This document shows positions 25,264 through 34,406 of a stretch of DNA of 64,000 bases, piece by piece. This DNA comes from Actinomycetes bacterium (GTDB lineage Bacteria; Actinomycetota; Actinomycetes; Actinomycetales; Actinomycetaceae). The stretch spans positions 1 through 64,000 of the forward strand of contig JAEWEQ010000028.1 in assembly GCA_023389315.1 (NCBI GenBank). Reading direction: 5' to 3'. Position numbers and translations under genes: made by a program. The notes under the pieces are model-generated. The model was not told the DNA's origin. It saw only the letters and a program-made list of their open reading frames with translations, and did no database searches. Within the stretch, counting starts at the first letter, position 1; each line of letters begins with the position of its first letter.

Positions 25264-27945
25264 TCACTTTCCTTCGACGAGGGCGGTCAGCGCGGTGATT
25301 GCCTCCCCGCGTGCCTGCGGGTTCTTCCCCGCACCCTGGGCCAAGTCGGGACGTCCGCCGCCGCCGCCACCGAGAGTGGAGGTAGCAGTTTTCACCAGGT
25401 CACCGGCACGCAGACCAGCTTCGCGGGCCGCCTCGTTGGTGGCTGCGACAACGTGCACGCGCCCACCGTTGAGTGCCAGCAGCACCACCGCCGCCGATTC
25501 TGCGCCCAGGCGGTCGCGTACCGCCACCGCCAAGTCACGCAGCCGGTCAACGGCGCTGACTTCACCCAGGTCGGCGATCACCGCGTTGGTGTTACCCAAT
25601 CGCTTGGCTTGCTTGACGAGTTCCGGGGCGCGGTCAAGCAGCTGCGCAGCAGACAAGGCGGCCAGTTCCTTTTCGGCTTCCTTCAGCTTGCGCATCATGG
25701 TTTCGATGCGCCCGGGAAGTTCCTCGGGCTTACCTCCCAGCAAGGTAGCTAGCTGGGATACTAGGGCGTGTTCCTTAGCGTGGAAGGCGTAGGCGCCATC
25801 GCCGACCAGGGCTTCTACGCGGCGCACGCCGGAGCCGATGGAGGATTCAGACAAGATGGCAATGCGCCCGATGTTACCGGTTGCGGGCACGTGGGTGCCG
25901 GCGCAAAGCTCACGCGACCAGCCATCGCCAATGTCAACTACCCGTACTCGGTCCCCGTATTTCTCCCCAAAGAGCGCCATTGCGCCCATGGATTTCGCGG
26001 TTTCCAGGTCGGTGATGGTGTCGGTAACCGACAGGTCATCCGCTAGGCGATCGTTGACACGCTCTTCCACTGCGGCCATCACGTCTGCCGGGACCGCGGC
26101 GTGGTGGCGGAAGTCGAAACGCATCCGCGACGGGGAGTTTTCCGACCCGGCTTGAGTGGCGCCCTCCCCCAGGAACTCGCGTAACCCCTGGTGCACCATG
26201 TGGGTGGCGGTGTGGGCGCGGGCGATCGCCAAACGCCGGTCGGTATCGATCTGCGCGACACATCCTTCGTCGAGGGCGATCGCACCCTCCACCAGGTGAC
26301 CGCGATGTACGGGCATGCCCTTAATGGGGGCTTGCACGTCGTCCACTTCGATGATGCCACCACCAGCGGTGCGGATGGTGCCGTGGTCCGGCAGCTGCCC
26401 ACCCATTTGCGCATAGAACGGGGTGCGCGCCAAGATAACTTCAACATCGGCGGGCGCTTGCACAGTGGCGGCAGACTGCCCATTATGGAGGATGCCGGTG
26501 ATGTTGGTGGCCACGGTGGAGTCGGTGTAGCCCACGAACTGGGGCTGTTCACCCATGTGGTGCAAGATGTCATGGTAGACGCGCGAATCCACGTGTCCGG
26601 ACTTCTTCTTCAAAGCGTCGGCGCGGGCACGTTGCTTCTGTTCGTTCATCAGTTCACGGAAGCGGGCTTCGTCCACGCCCACACCCTGTTCGCGTGCCAT
26701 TTCCAAAGTCAAGTCAATGGGGAAGCCGTAAGTGTCGTGCAGGGCGAAGGCTTCTTCACCGGACAGTTGGGCGCCTTCCCCGGCGGACTTGGCTTTAGCT
26801 ACGGCGGTGTCCAAGATGGTGGTGCCACCGGAGAGGGTACGGCGGAAGGCTTCTTCCTCGTGGTAGGCCACATCGGAGATCCGGCTCCAGTTGGTTTCCA
26901 AATCCGGGTAGGAAGCCTTCATGGCGTCGCGCGATACCGGCAGCAAATCCGGCAAGGTCGCGGTGTCCACGCCCAGCAGGCGCATGGAACGCACGGCGCG
27001 GCGAAGCAAGCGGCGCAGCACGTAGCCACGCCCATCGTTGCCGGGCACCACACCGTCGTTGATTAGCATCATGGCGGAGCGCACGTGGTCAGCGACAATG
27101 CGCATACGCACGTCATCTTCCGGGTCGCCACCCAGGTAGCTGCGCTCAGACAGTTGTTCCACGGCGGTGATTACCGGGCGCACCTCGTCGATTTCGTACA
27201 TATTATTCTTGCCCTGCAGTACGAAAGCGAGGCGTTCCAGTCCGGCTCCAGTATCGATGGCCTTTTCGTCTAGCTCACCTAGCAGCGGGTAGTCTTTACC
27301 GCGCCCTTCACCGCGAAGGTACTGGTCGAACACCAGGTTCCACACTTCCAGGTAGCGGTCGCCTCCCGGATCAACGGTGCCGCCCTCGGCCTCGGGGCCA
27401 AACTGGGGCCCGCGGTCGTAGTGCCATTCCGCGCACGGGCCGGCGGGACCGGGCTGACCGGTGTCCCAGAAGTTCTCTTCACGCTTCAGTTTGACGATGT
27501 GGCGCGGATCGAGACCAATGCCGCGGGTGAGGGCGTCGTAGGCTTGCGCATCTTCTTCCCAAATGGTCACCCACATGCGGTCCCCGTCCAAACCGTAGTG
27601 ACCGTCCTCGACCCGTCCGGTGAGCAGCTCCCAGGCGTAGTTGATGGCGCCTTCTTTGAAGTAATCTCCGAAAGAGAAGTTCCCGTTCATCTGGAAGAAG
27701 GTGCCGTGGCGGGTGGTGCGGCCAACGTTGTCAATGTCGTTGGTACGCAAGCACTTTTGGACCGAGGCCACCCGCGGCCACGGGGCTTTCTCCGCGCCGA
27801 TGATGTAGGGAATGAAGGGAACCATGCCGGCGATGGTGAACAGGATCGAAGGGTCGGGTGAGACTAGCGGGACCGACGGGCGGATCACGTGCTCGTTACG
27901 AGCGAAGTAGTCTTTCCAACGTTGAGCGATCTCAGCAGTGCGCAT
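25264..27945 (-). CDS. alaS: Alanyl-tRNA synthetase
   Basis: Charges tRNA(Ala) and clears mischarged tRNA. The 893 residues show the class II aminoacylation core (TAEIAQRWKDYFARNEH at the start; NDIDNVGRTTRHGTFFQMNG near residue 68), the editing domain zinc motif HTATHMVHQGLREFLGEG near residue 572 and CAGTHVPATGNIG near residue 676, and the C-terminal DHHA1-type glycine-rich domain (GGGGGGRPDLAQGAG near residue 866). Length matches bacterial AlaRS. It lies 12 bp upstream of ruvX. Confidence 0.97.
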   Translation of the reverse strand: MRTAEIAQRWKDYFARNEHVIRPSVPLVSPDPSILFTIAGMVPFIPYIIGAEKAPWPRVASVQKCLRTNDIDNVGRTTRHGTFFQMNGNFSFGDYFKEGAINYAWELLTGRVEDGHYGLDGDRMWVTIWEEDAQAYDALTRGIGLDPRHIVKLKREENFWDTGQPGPAGPCAEWHYDRGPQFGPEAEGGTVDPGGDRYLEVWNLVFDQYLRGEGRGKDYPLLGELDEKAIDTGAGLERLAFVLQGKNNMYEIDEVRPVITAVEQLSERSYLGGDPEDDVRMRIVADHVRSAMMLINDGVVPGNDGRGYVLRRLLRRAVRSMRLLGVDTATLPDLLPVSRDAMKASYPDLETNWSRISDVAYHEEEAFRRTLSGGTTILDTAVAKAKSAGEGAQLSGEEAFALHDTYGFPIDLTLEMAREQGVGVDEARFRELMNEQKQRARADALKKKSGHVDSRVYHDILHHMGEQPQFVGYTDSTVATNITGILHNGQSAATVQAPADVEVILARTPFYAQMGGQLPDHGTIRTAGGGIIEVDDVQAPIKGMPVHRGHLVEGAIALDEGCVAQIDTDRRLAIARAHTATHMVHQGLREFLGEGATQAGSENSPSRMRFDFRHHAAVPADVMAAVEERVNDRLADDLSVTDTITDLETAKSMGAMALFGEKYGDRVRVVDIGDGWSRELCAGTHVPATGNIGRIAILSESSIGSGVRRVEALVGDGAYAFHAKEHALVSQLATLLGGKPEELPGRIETMMRKLKEAEKELAALSAAQLLDRAPELVKQAKRLGNTNAVIADLGEVSAVDRLRDLAVAVRDRLGAESAAVVLLALNGGRVHVVAATNEAAREAGLRAGDLVKTATSTLGGGGGGRPDLAQGAGKNPQARGEAITALTALVEGK

Positions 27946-28020
27946 TGGGGTGCCTTTACCGAAAGAAGATGGAAACTCAGATGCTCCACTAGTTTAGCGG
28001 GCAAGGGGTGGTGATACAGG

Positions 28021-28057
28021 GCAGGCACCTCGCTCCCGAGGGAAACAAGGTGCCTGC
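28021..28057 (-). terminator. Terminator after rpsD
   Basis: Perfect 10-bp arms GCAGGCACCT (28021-28030) and AGGTGCCTGC (28048-28057) with a 17-base loop lie 13 bp past the rpsD stop. There is no strong T-run after the stem, which is common for actinobacterial terminators. Confidence 0.7.
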
Positions 28058-28070
28058 GCCCATGAAAACA

Positions 28071-28691
28071 TCAGCGTGAGTAGTATTCAACCACTAGCTG
28101 GTCATCACAAATGACCGGAACTTCAGCGCGCTCAGGGCGACGCAGCAAGGTGAAGCGCAGGCGCTCCAGGTCAACTTCCAGGTAGCCCGGGACCGGGGGC
28201 AGCACATCGCGGTGCACACCCGCGGCAGCTACCTCGAAGGGAACCGCGGTCTGGGACTTGGGCTTAACCTGCACGGTCTGGCCCGGCTTCACGCGGAAGG
28301 AAGGGCGGTCCACGATCTTGCCGTCCACCAGGATGTGGCGGTGTACCACGATCTGGCGGGCCTGGGCGATGGTGCGGGCGAAGCCGGCACGCAGCACCAG
28401 GGCGTCGAGGCGCATTTCCAGCAGTTCGATCAGGTTGGAGCCAGTCTTACCTTCGGCGCGCAGAGCTTCCACGAAAGCGCGGTGCATCTGGGCTTCACGG
28501 ATACCGTACTGGGCGCGCAGACGCTGCTTTTCCTTCAGACGTACAGCGTAGTCGGATTCTTGGCGGCGACGAGCGCGGCCGTGCTCACCCGGACCGTAGG
28601 GGCGACGCTCGAAGTAGCGAGCAGCCTTGGGGGTAAGCGGAATGCCGAGGGCGCGGGAGAGGCGTACCTGGCGACGAGCGCGATTAGGCAT
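28071..28691 (-). CDS. rpsD: 30S ribosomal protein S4
   Basis: Primary 16S rRNA-binding protein that starts assembly of the small-subunit body. The 206 residues include SRALGIPLTPKAARYFERRP near residue 12, the S4-type RNA-binding region RLDALVLRAGFARTIAQARQ near residue 92 and VHRHILVDGKIVDRPSFRV near residue 114. This is the short form lacking the N-terminal cysteine zinc motif. It stands alone here rather than with rpoA, preceded by GGAAGG and a strong hairpin, and is followed by a terminator. In other bacteria S4 represses its own mRNA. Confidence 0.96.
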   Translation of the reverse strand: MPNRARRQVRLSRALGIPLTPKAARYFERRPYGPGEHGRARRRQESDYAVRLKEKQRLRAQYGIREAQMHRAFVEALRAEGKTGSNLIELLEMRLDALVLRAGFARTIAQARQIVVHRHILVDGKIVDRPSFRVKPGQTVQVKPKSQTAVPFEVAAAGVHRDVLPPVPGYLEVDLERLRFTLLRRPERAEVPVICDDQLVVEYYSR

Positions 28692-28723
28692 CGAAAATAA
28701 CCTTCCTGTTTCGTTTCATGAAT

Positions 28724-28748
28724 CATGCACCTAACTTTTAGGTGCATG
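28724..28748 (-). promoter_or_regulatory. Hairpin in the rpsD leader
   Basis: A perfect 11-bp stem (CATGCACCTAA / TTAGGTGCATG) with a 3-base loop lies about 30 bases upstream of the rpsD start. Immediately beyond it a nested structure, GGGGTC (28748-28753) with GACCCC (28784-28789) around GTGGG/CCCAC, can form. One may terminate rarA; together they could be a ribosomal-protein leader. The function is inferred. Confidence 0.5.
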
Positions 28749-28826
28749 GGGTCACCACTGTGGGAAGTCCCCACTTGGGATAAGACCCCAGGGTGTTGCT
28801 GGCCGAAGCTGAACAACTTTAGCAGT

Positions 28827-30167
28827 TTAGCGTATCTTTAAGGCCGCGCGCACCTTTGCTAGGCGAGACGTGATCACTGCCTCAAAACCACGTTCGGTGG
28901 GCTCATAGTAGCGCGCTTCTTCCAGTCCTTTAGGCAGGTACTGCTGGGCGGCGATGGCGTGCGGCTCGTCGTGAGCATAGCGATAGCCCACGCCGTGCCC
29001 CAACCGCTTAGCCCCCTGGTAGTGACCATCGCGCAAATGCAGTGGCACCGGCCCTGCTTTCCCGGCGCGCACGTCGGCGATAGCGCGATCTATCGCCAGG
29101 TAACTGGCGTTGGATTTGGGGGCAGTGGCAATGGCGATCACTGCTTGCGCCAGGATAATACGCGCCTCCGGCATTCCCACGAAGGCCACCGCTTGGGCGG
29201 CGTCGGTGGCGATGGACAAGGCTTGCGGGTCGGCCATCCCCACGTCCTCGCTGGCGCAGATGACGATCCGCCGGGCAATGAAGCGCGGGTCTTCCCCTGC
29301 TTCCACCATGCGCGCCAGGTAGTGAATCGCAGCGTCCACGTCGGACCCGCGCATGGATTTAATGAACGCGGAAACTACGTCGTAGTGTTCATCGTCGCCA
29401 TATCTTACGAGGGCGGTGTCTGCGGCTTGGCGCACATGTTCGACGCTAATTTCCCGCTCCCCCACGTCCTCGGCAGCACCGGCAGAGGCTTCCAATAAGG
29501 TCAAGGACCGGCGCGCGTCGCGCCCACATAGTCTCAGCAGCGCTTCGCGCGCCTCCTCAGCCAGGGTGAAGCGACCCGCGAAACCACGCTCATCTGCCAG
29601 TGCCCGGTCCAGCACCGCGTTGAGAGCGTCCTCGTCGAAGGGATTCAAGGTCAGTAGCAGCGAGCGCGACAACAGCGGCGCAATAACGCAAAAGGAAGGG
29701 TTCTCGGTGGTGGCGGCCACCAATGTTACCCAACGGTTTTCGACCGCCGGCAGCAATGCGTCCTGCTGGGATTTGGAGAAGCGGTGCACTTCGTCAACGA
29801 ACAGCACCGTCTCTTCCCCGGTGGCCAGCAGGTGGCGTTTGGCTTCGTTTATCACTTGCCGCAGCGCAGCCACGCCGGATTCCACCGCGCTGACCTGCGC
29901 GAAACGCCGTCCACTTTGGTGGGCGATCAGTAACGCCAAAGTGGTTTTCCCCACTCCCGGCGGTCCCCACAGCACCACGGAGGAAACTCCGGCGCTGCCG
30001 CCAGCGCCTTCCAGTAGGCGCCGCAGTGGGGATCCGGCTTCCAGCAGGTGGTCTTGCCCGAGGACTTCGTCCACGCTGCGCGGTCGCAGACGCACCGCCA
30101 AGGGAGCGTTGGCGGCTGGTTCCACCAAACCGCCCTCGCCCAGTTGAGTGGCTTCGAACAGGTCCAA
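28827..30167 (-). CDS. rarA: Replication-associated recombination protein A (RarA/MgsA AAA ATPase)
   Basis: A clamp-loader-like AAA+ ATPase acting at stalled forks. About 446 residues: APLAVRLRPRSVDEVLGQDH near residue 20, Walker A WGPPGVGKTTLALL near residue 66, Walker B VLFVDEVHRFSK near residue 123, sensor TTENPSF near residue 152, and the C-terminal tetramerisation region (GMPEARIILAQAVIAIATAP). I set the start at the TTG at 30167, preceded by GAGG at good spacing and matching the usual N-terminus LDLFEA. The frame runs upstream to 30374 inside purN with no family similarity. Confidence 0.92.
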   Translation of the reverse strand: MDLFEATQLGEGGLVEPAANAPLAVRLRPRSVDEVLGQDHLLEAGSPLRRLLEGAGGSAGVSSVVLWGPPGVGKTTLALLIAHQSGRRFAQVSAVESGVAALRQVINEAKRHLLATGEETVLFVDEVHRFSKSQQDALLPAVENRWVTLVAATTENPSFCVIAPLLSRSLLLTLNPFDEDALNAVLDRALADERGFAGRFTLAEEAREALLRLCGRDARRSLTLLEASAGAAEDVGEREISVEHVRQAADTALVRYGDDEHYDVVSAFIKSMRGSDVDAAIHYLARMVEAGEDPRFIARRIVICASEDVGMADPQALSIATDAAQAVAFVGMPEARIILAQAVIAIATAPKSNASYLAIDRAIADVRAGKAGPVPLHLRDGHYQGAKRLGHGVGYRYAHDEPHAIAAQQYLPKGLEEARYYEPTERGFEAVITSRLAKVRAALKIR

Positions 30168-30240
30168 AACTGCCTCGTATCTGCTTAAACTCGCCAGTGC
30201 TACAAATTGGTCAGTGGTGTGTGAATGTGCGCCGCCCTGA

Positions 30241-30915
30241 TTAATCGAGGGCGTTCGCCAGGTGCGCGATCTGGCCGCGCGTGTACCAGCCATCTTCCAC
30301 CATGGTGCGCACGGTCTGCACCAGTTGCGCCCGCTCTGCCACTTTGATGCGCTCAAGCAAGCTGGCTTCATCATCGCCGGGTTTCACCGGGACCGCACAC
30401 TGGGTGAGGATGGCTCCGGTGTCCATGCCGGCGTCAACGAGGAATACCGTGGCACCGGCAAGTTTCACCCCTGCCGCGAGGGCTTGGGCGGGACCGTCGA
30501 TACCGGCGAAAGATGGCAGTAGCGAATTGTGGGTGTTGATGATGCGCCCGGGGAATGCTTCCAGCACGCGGGGCCCCAGGATTTTCAAGAACCCGGCAGA
30601 GACTACCAGATCAGCTTTCGCCTGCTCCAAGACCTGCGCCAGGTGCTGGTCCCACTGGTCGCGGTCAGCGAAGTCTTTCACGGCCACCACGTGGGTGGGG
30701 ATCTGGCGGTTGGCGGCCCAGGTTAGGCCGGCCGCCCCGGGGCGGTCCGACACCACCACAGTCACTTGCGCCAAGTCGGCGTCAAGTGCTTCCACCAGGG
30801 CTTCCATATTGGACCCCTGGCCGGAAATTAGGATCGCCAGTTTCGCCGGTTTCGGCAGCGTCCACCGGCGGTAGCCGGTGAAGTCGGGGGCGGCGTCAGT
30901 CGAACAGTTCGACAC
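30241..30915 (-). CDS. purN: Phosphoribosylglycinamide formyltransferase
   Basis: Transfers formyl from 10-formyl-THF to GAR in purine synthesis. The 224 residues include AILISGQGSNMEALVEAL near residue 27, the catalytic N-x-H in RIINTHNSLLPSFAGIDGP near residue 125, and the aspartate in LVDAGMDTGAILTQ near residue 159. The GTG start overlaps the preceding yciO-like gene by 20 bp. There are no other purine genes nearby. Confidence 0.93.
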   Translation of the reverse strand: MSNCSTDAAPDFTGYRRWTLPKPAKLAILISGQGSNMEALVEALDADLAQVTVVVSDRPGAAGLTWAANRQIPTHVVAVKDFADRDQWDQHLAQVLEQAKADLVVSAGFLKILGPRVLEAFPGRIINTHNSLLPSFAGIDGPAQALAAGVKLAGATVFLVDAGMDTGAILTQCAVPVKPGDDEASLLERIKVAERAQLVQTVRTMVEDGWYTRGQIAHLANALD

Positions 30916-31513
30916 TGCCAGCTCCTTGCCGTACTACCTCCGGGCTGCCGCTGGTGAAATCGATGACAGTGGTGACGCCCTCGTTCCCCACTGGGCCATC
31001 CACTACTAGGTCAACTTCGCGTCCCACTTTTTCGTCTACTTCCAGCGGATCCCACAGGGCTTCTTCCTCGCCGGGCAGGATCAGCGTGGAGCACAGCACG
31101 GGCTCGCCAAGTTCTTCCACCACGGCTTGAGTGATGTTGTGGTCGGGCAGGCGCACCCCCACGGTGTGCTTCTTCTTGTTCAGCGTCATGCGGGGGATTT
31201 CCTTGGTGCCGGGCAAGATAAAGGTGTAGGGCCCGGGGGTGAGGGCTTTAATGGTGCGGAAAGCCTTGTTGTCCACCATTACTAGGGCGCCAAGTTGGGA
31301 GAAGGAGTGGCACAGCAGTGAGAAGTTGTGTTTCTCGTCGAGCTGGCGAATGTGCCTAATGCGGTCCATTCCTTCCTTGTTTCCAAGCTGGGTGCAGATG
31401 GCATAACCGGAGTCGGTGGGCAGTGCCACCACACCCCCGGATTTGAGGACTTCGCACACCTGCTTGACCAGGCGGGGCTGCGGATTTACCGGATGAATTT
31501 CAATAACACTCAT
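30896..31513 (-). CDS. yciO: YciO/Sua5-family protein (threonylcarbamoyl-AMP synthase-like)
   Basis: A 205-residue YrdC-fold protein. The IHPVNPQPRLVKQVCEVLKS front, the ALPTDSGYAICTQL motif near residue 30 and GPYTFILPGTKEIPR near residue 93 match the YciO branch more than TsaC proper. YrdC-fold enzymes make threonylcarbamoyl-AMP for tRNA t6A. YciO members show weak activity or uncertain function. So either this is a paralogue and tsaC lies elsewhere, or it serves that role here; the window cannot decide. It overlaps purN. Confidence 0.85.
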   Translation of the reverse strand: MSVIEIHPVNPQPRLVKQVCEVLKSGGVVALPTDSGYAICTQLGNKEGMDRIRHIRQLDEKHNFSLLCHSFSQLGALVMVDNKAFRTIKALTPGPYTFILPGTKEIPRMTLNKKKHTVGVRLPDHNITQAVVEELGEPVLCSTLILPGEEEALWDPLEVDEKVGREVDLVVDGPVGNEGVTTVIDFTSGSPEVVRQGAGSVELFD

Positions 31514-31527
31514 GTGTCCATCCTAAC

Positions 31528-31618
31528 AACCGCACCCCGGGGCCGGGTGGCGAGCCCGCTATCGGTGGTGATGTAGGCAAGAGGTCAGAACCGCACCCCG
31601 GGGCCGGGTGGCGAGCCC
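31528..31618. repeat. Two 30-bp direct repeats upstream of yciO
   Basis: An identical 30-base GC-rich unit occurs at 31528-31557 and 31589-31618, a 61-bp period. Each contains CACCCCGGGGCCGGGTGG, with the palindrome CCCCGGGG at its centre. They lie in the 206-bp divergent region between the yciO-like gene and the DUF4126 gene, so they could be operators for either, or a small dispersed repeat. No other copy was noticed in the window. Confidence 0.8.
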
Positions 31619-31706
31619 AAAGACAGTGTGCGGGCAGGATGGCGCTTACCAACCTCACCGCCCTCGCGCCGACTGTGCTGCGCGCGCACAGAAGCTAAAG
31701 CATTGC

Positions 31707-31712
31707 TAAATT
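31707..31712 (+). promoter_or_regulatory. -10 element of a likely leaderless promoter (DUF4126 gene)
   Basis: TAAATT lies 7 bases before the ATG at 31720, and the bases before the ATG (CATTCCC) contain no ribosome-binding site. Transcription from this -10 would start at or next to the ATG, giving a leaderless mRNA. Confidence 0.5.
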
Positions 31713-31719
31713 CATTCCC

Positions 31720-32298
31720 ATGGACATTATTCCAGCGATTGGCCTGTCCTCCGCTTCAGGCCTGAACGCCTATATTCCCATGCTGATTCTGGGGCTGATG
31801 GACCGCTACACCTCACTGGTTAATCTGCCAGCCGGGTGGGGTTGGATTTCCAACGGCTGGGTACTCATCGGCGTGACAGTGCTACTGGTAGTGGAAGTCT
31901 TCGTCGACAAAATCCCGGTGGTGGACACCATTAACGACACCATCCAGTCATTGGTACGCCCAGCTTCAGGCGGCGTGGTGTTTTCTTCCGCACTGACCTC
32001 GGATATGACTTTCGATCCGAATTCCGCCGGATTTTCCTGGGGGCCGTTCATCGCGGGGGCGGTGATCGCACTGGCATTCCACCTGGCGAAGATGTTCACC
32101 CGCCCGGTGGCCAACACCTCCACCGCGGGTCTGGCTGCTCCGGTGATGTCCGCCACCGAGGACGTGACGGCTTTCTTCCTTTCGCTCCTGGCAGTGGTCC
32201 TGCCGGTGCTAGCCCTGATTGGGGTGCTGATAATCGCCGGCGGGTTAGGATTCCTGCTGTGGCGGGTTTATAGCCGCCGACAACGCTACGCCAGGTAG
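31720..32298 (+). CDS. DUF4126 family membrane protein
   Basis: A 192-residue protein with four to five hydrophobic segments (near residues 5-27, 45-60, 105-120, 145-185). The opening IIPAIGLSSASGLNAYIPML and the following PAGWGWISNGWVLIGVTVLL match the DUF4126 family. The function of the family is unknown; it is widespread in actinobacteria. It is a single gene on the plus strand between divergent yciO and convergent aspS, with its own terminator and probably a leaderless promoter. Confidence 0.82.
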   Translation: MDIIPAIGLSSASGLNAYIPMLILGLMDRYTSLVNLPAGWGWISNGWVLIGVTVLLVVEVFVDKIPVVDTINDTIQSLVRPASGGVVFSSALTSDMTFDPNSAGFSWGPFIAGAVIALAFHLAKMFTRPVANTSTAGLAAPVMSATEDVTAFFLSLLAVVLPVLALIGVLIIAGGLGFLLWRVYSRRQRYAR

Positions 32299-32334
32299 CA
32301 CTAACTTACTGCGCGACACTAGCCTAAGAAGTTT

Positions 32335-32368
32335 CTTGCCCCCCAAGGGAAAATCCTTGGGGGGCAAG
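32335..32368. terminator. Terminator between DUF4126 gene and aspS
   Basis: Perfect 14-bp arms CTTGCCCCCCAAGG (32335-32348) and CCTTGGGGGGCAAG (32355-32368) around a 6-base loop form a very stable hairpin between two convergent genes. T-rich bases on the plus side are few, but the strength and position support a shared terminator. Confidence 0.85.
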
Positions 32369-32421
32369 ACATTTATAGAACCGCAGTGACGGGCAGCGTG
32401 CCGGGCGGTGTCAACCAGCCG

Positions 32422-32472
32422 GGCTAGCTAGCCGGACCGACTTCCAAGCCAGGTGGCGCACTTCCAAGCCAG
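32422..32472. repeat. Short palindrome and 20-bp-period repeat after aspS
   Basis: A 12-base palindrome GGCTAGCTAGCC (32422-32433) is followed by two copies of CTTCCAAGCCAG (32441-32452 and 32461-32472). They lie just beyond the aspS stop in non-coding DNA. No function is suggested. Confidence 0.5.
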
Positions 32473-32494
32473 CCCAGTCACCGCTGCGACCCGC

Positions 32495-34279
32495 TTATTC
32501 GACGTCGGCATCGTCCTCGTCCTCGGGCTCGGCATCCACCCCGGCTTCCGCGCGCTGCTCGGCAGTAATCGGCGCGGGAGCCTGAGTGAGCGGATCGAAA
32601 CCGCCACCGGACTTGGGGAAGGCGATCACGTCGCGGATCGAATCCGACCCGGTCAGCAACATCACCATGCGGTCCCAGCCGAACGCGATACCACCGTGCG
32701 GGGGCGCACCGAACTTGAAGGCATCCAGCAGGAACCCGAACTTCTCCTGCGCTTCCTCGGCGCCAATCCCCATCACCTTGAAAACCCGCTCTTGCACGTC
32801 GCGGCGGTGAATACGGATGGAGCCACCACCGATCTCGTTACCGTTGCAAACAATGTCGTAAGCGTAGGCCAGGGCGTTACCCGGGTCTTCTTCGAAACGA
32901 TCGATCCACTCGGGGTTGGGTGAAGTGAAAGCGTGGTGCACCGCGGTCCAAGCCGAGTGCCCCAAGTCCACGTCATCGTCCTGGCCGGAAGGCTTGAACA
33001 GCGGGGCGTCAACCACCCACACGAAGGACCACTCGTCCTCGTTAATCAAGCCCACCCGGCGGCCCACCTCCAGGCGGGTGGCGCCCAGCAGGGCGCGTGC
33101 TTCGTCGGCGCTGCCGGCACCGAAGAAGATGCAGTCGCCCGGTTTCGCGCCGGTGGCTTCGCACAGGCCGGCGCGTTCGTCCTCGGAAATATTCTTCGCC
33201 ACCGGACCACCCAGGGTGCCGTCCTCAGCTACCGTCACGTAGGCCAGGCCCTTGGCACCGCGCGAGCGCGCCCATTCTTGCCACTTATCGAAGGTGCGGC
33301 GCGGCTGCGAACCACCGCCGGGCATCACCACCGCACCCACGTAGGGGTTTTGGAACACGCGGAACGGAGTGTTCGCGAAGTACTCGGTGAGGTCGGTGAT
33401 TTCCAGACCGAAACGCAAGTCCGGCTTATCGGTGCCGTACTTTTCCATGGCTTCTTTGTAGGTCATGCGCGGCAGCGGCAACTGCAGTTCGTAACCGATG
33501 GTGGCCCAGGCGGCGGCCAAGACCTTTTCTGCCACTGCGATCACGTCATCTTGTTCCACGAACGACATCTCAATGTCGAGCTGGGTAAACTCCGGCTGGC
33601 GATCCGCGCGGAAGTCCTCATCGCGGTAGCAACGCGCAATCTGGTAGTAACGCTCCATACCGGCCACCATCAGCAACTGCTTGAACAGCTGCGGGGACTG
33701 CGGCAGCGCGTACCACGAACCGGGCGACAGGCGCGCCGGCACCAGGAAGTCGCGGGCACCTTCCGGGGTGGAGCGGGTTAGCGTGGGGGTTTCAATCTCC
33801 ACGAAACCTTCTTCGTCGAGGACGCGGCGGGCCGCTTGCGAAATCTTCGAACGCAGGCGAATCGCATGCTGGGCGGCCGGGCGACGCAAATCCAGGTAGC
33901 GGTACTTCAGGCGGGTTTCTTCACCAACCTTGTTACCGTCCTCGCTGTGAGCGGAAACCTGGAACGGTAGGGGCGCACAGGTATTTAGGATCTCCACCTG
34001 GTCGCCGAGAATTTCAATTTCCCCGGTGGGGATATTCGGATTCTCGTTGCCTTCCGGACGGCGAGCCACTTCCCCGGTGACGCGCAATACGAACTCTGAG
34101 CGCAATAGGTGGGCTACGTCCTCGTCCCGGACCACCACTTGGGCCACTCCGGAGGCGTCGCGCAGGTCAACGAAGACTACCCCACCGTGGTCTCGACGGC
34201 GGTCCACCCAACCGGCGATGGTGACGGTAGTGCCGATGGCGTCGGCGTTTAAGGTTCCAACTTCACATGTACGCAGCAT
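32495..34279 (-). CDS. aspS: Aspartyl-tRNA synthetase
   Basis: A class II synthetase charging tRNA(Asp), possibly also tRNA(Asn). About 594 residues: N-terminal OB fold (VTIAGWVDRRRDHGGVVFVD near residue 19), motif 2 RYYQIARCYRDEDFRADRQP near residue 209, the bacterial GAD insert domain in the middle, and motif 3 GIAFGWDRMVMLLTG near residue 535. The acidic tail (EPEDEDDAD) is lineage-specific. The ATG at 34279 has AAGGAA 8 bases upstream and suits the family N-terminus. Whether it is discriminating cannot be judged safely here. Confidence 0.96.
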   Translation of the reverse strand: MLRTCEVGTLNADAIGTTVTIAGWVDRRRDHGGVVFVDLRDASGVAQVVVRDEDVAHLLRSEFVLRVTGEVARRPEGNENPNIPTGEIEILGDQVEILNTCAPLPFQVSAHSEDGNKVGEETRLKYRYLDLRRPAAQHAIRLRSKISQAARRVLDEEGFVEIETPTLTRSTPEGARDFLVPARLSPGSWYALPQSPQLFKQLLMVAGMERYYQIARCYRDEDFRADRQPEFTQLDIEMSFVEQDDVIAVAEKVLAAAWATIGYELQLPLPRMTYKEAMEKYGTDKPDLRFGLEITDLTEYFANTPFRVFQNPYVGAVVMPGGGSQPRRTFDKWQEWARSRGAKGLAYVTVAEDGTLGGPVAKNISEDERAGLCEATGAKPGDCIFFGAGSADEARALLGATRLEVGRRVGLINEDEWSFVWVVDAPLFKPSGQDDDVDLGHSAWTAVHHAFTSPNPEWIDRFEEDPGNALAYAYDIVCNGNEIGGGSIRIHRRDVQERVFKVMGIGAEEAQEKFGFLLDAFKFGAPPHGGIAFGWDRMVMLLTGSDSIRDVIAFPKSGGGFDPLTQAPAPITAEQRAEAGVDAEPEDEDDADVE

Positions 34280-34406
34280 TAAGCGTTCCTTCCACATAGT
34301 TGCGACACCGCTGAACAGGCGGGCGCATGCTCTTTATCCTAAGACCTCAGCGGCCCGCGCCCGTAATTCGCCCTGTGCCGAAGCTGGCTGGAAAATATAA
34401 ATGATT

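Noticed and set aside
26191..27066. A 291-codon plus-strand open frame
   Set aside because: It is antisense to alaS, rich in H, G and V as expected from a complementary frame, with no own ribosome-binding site.
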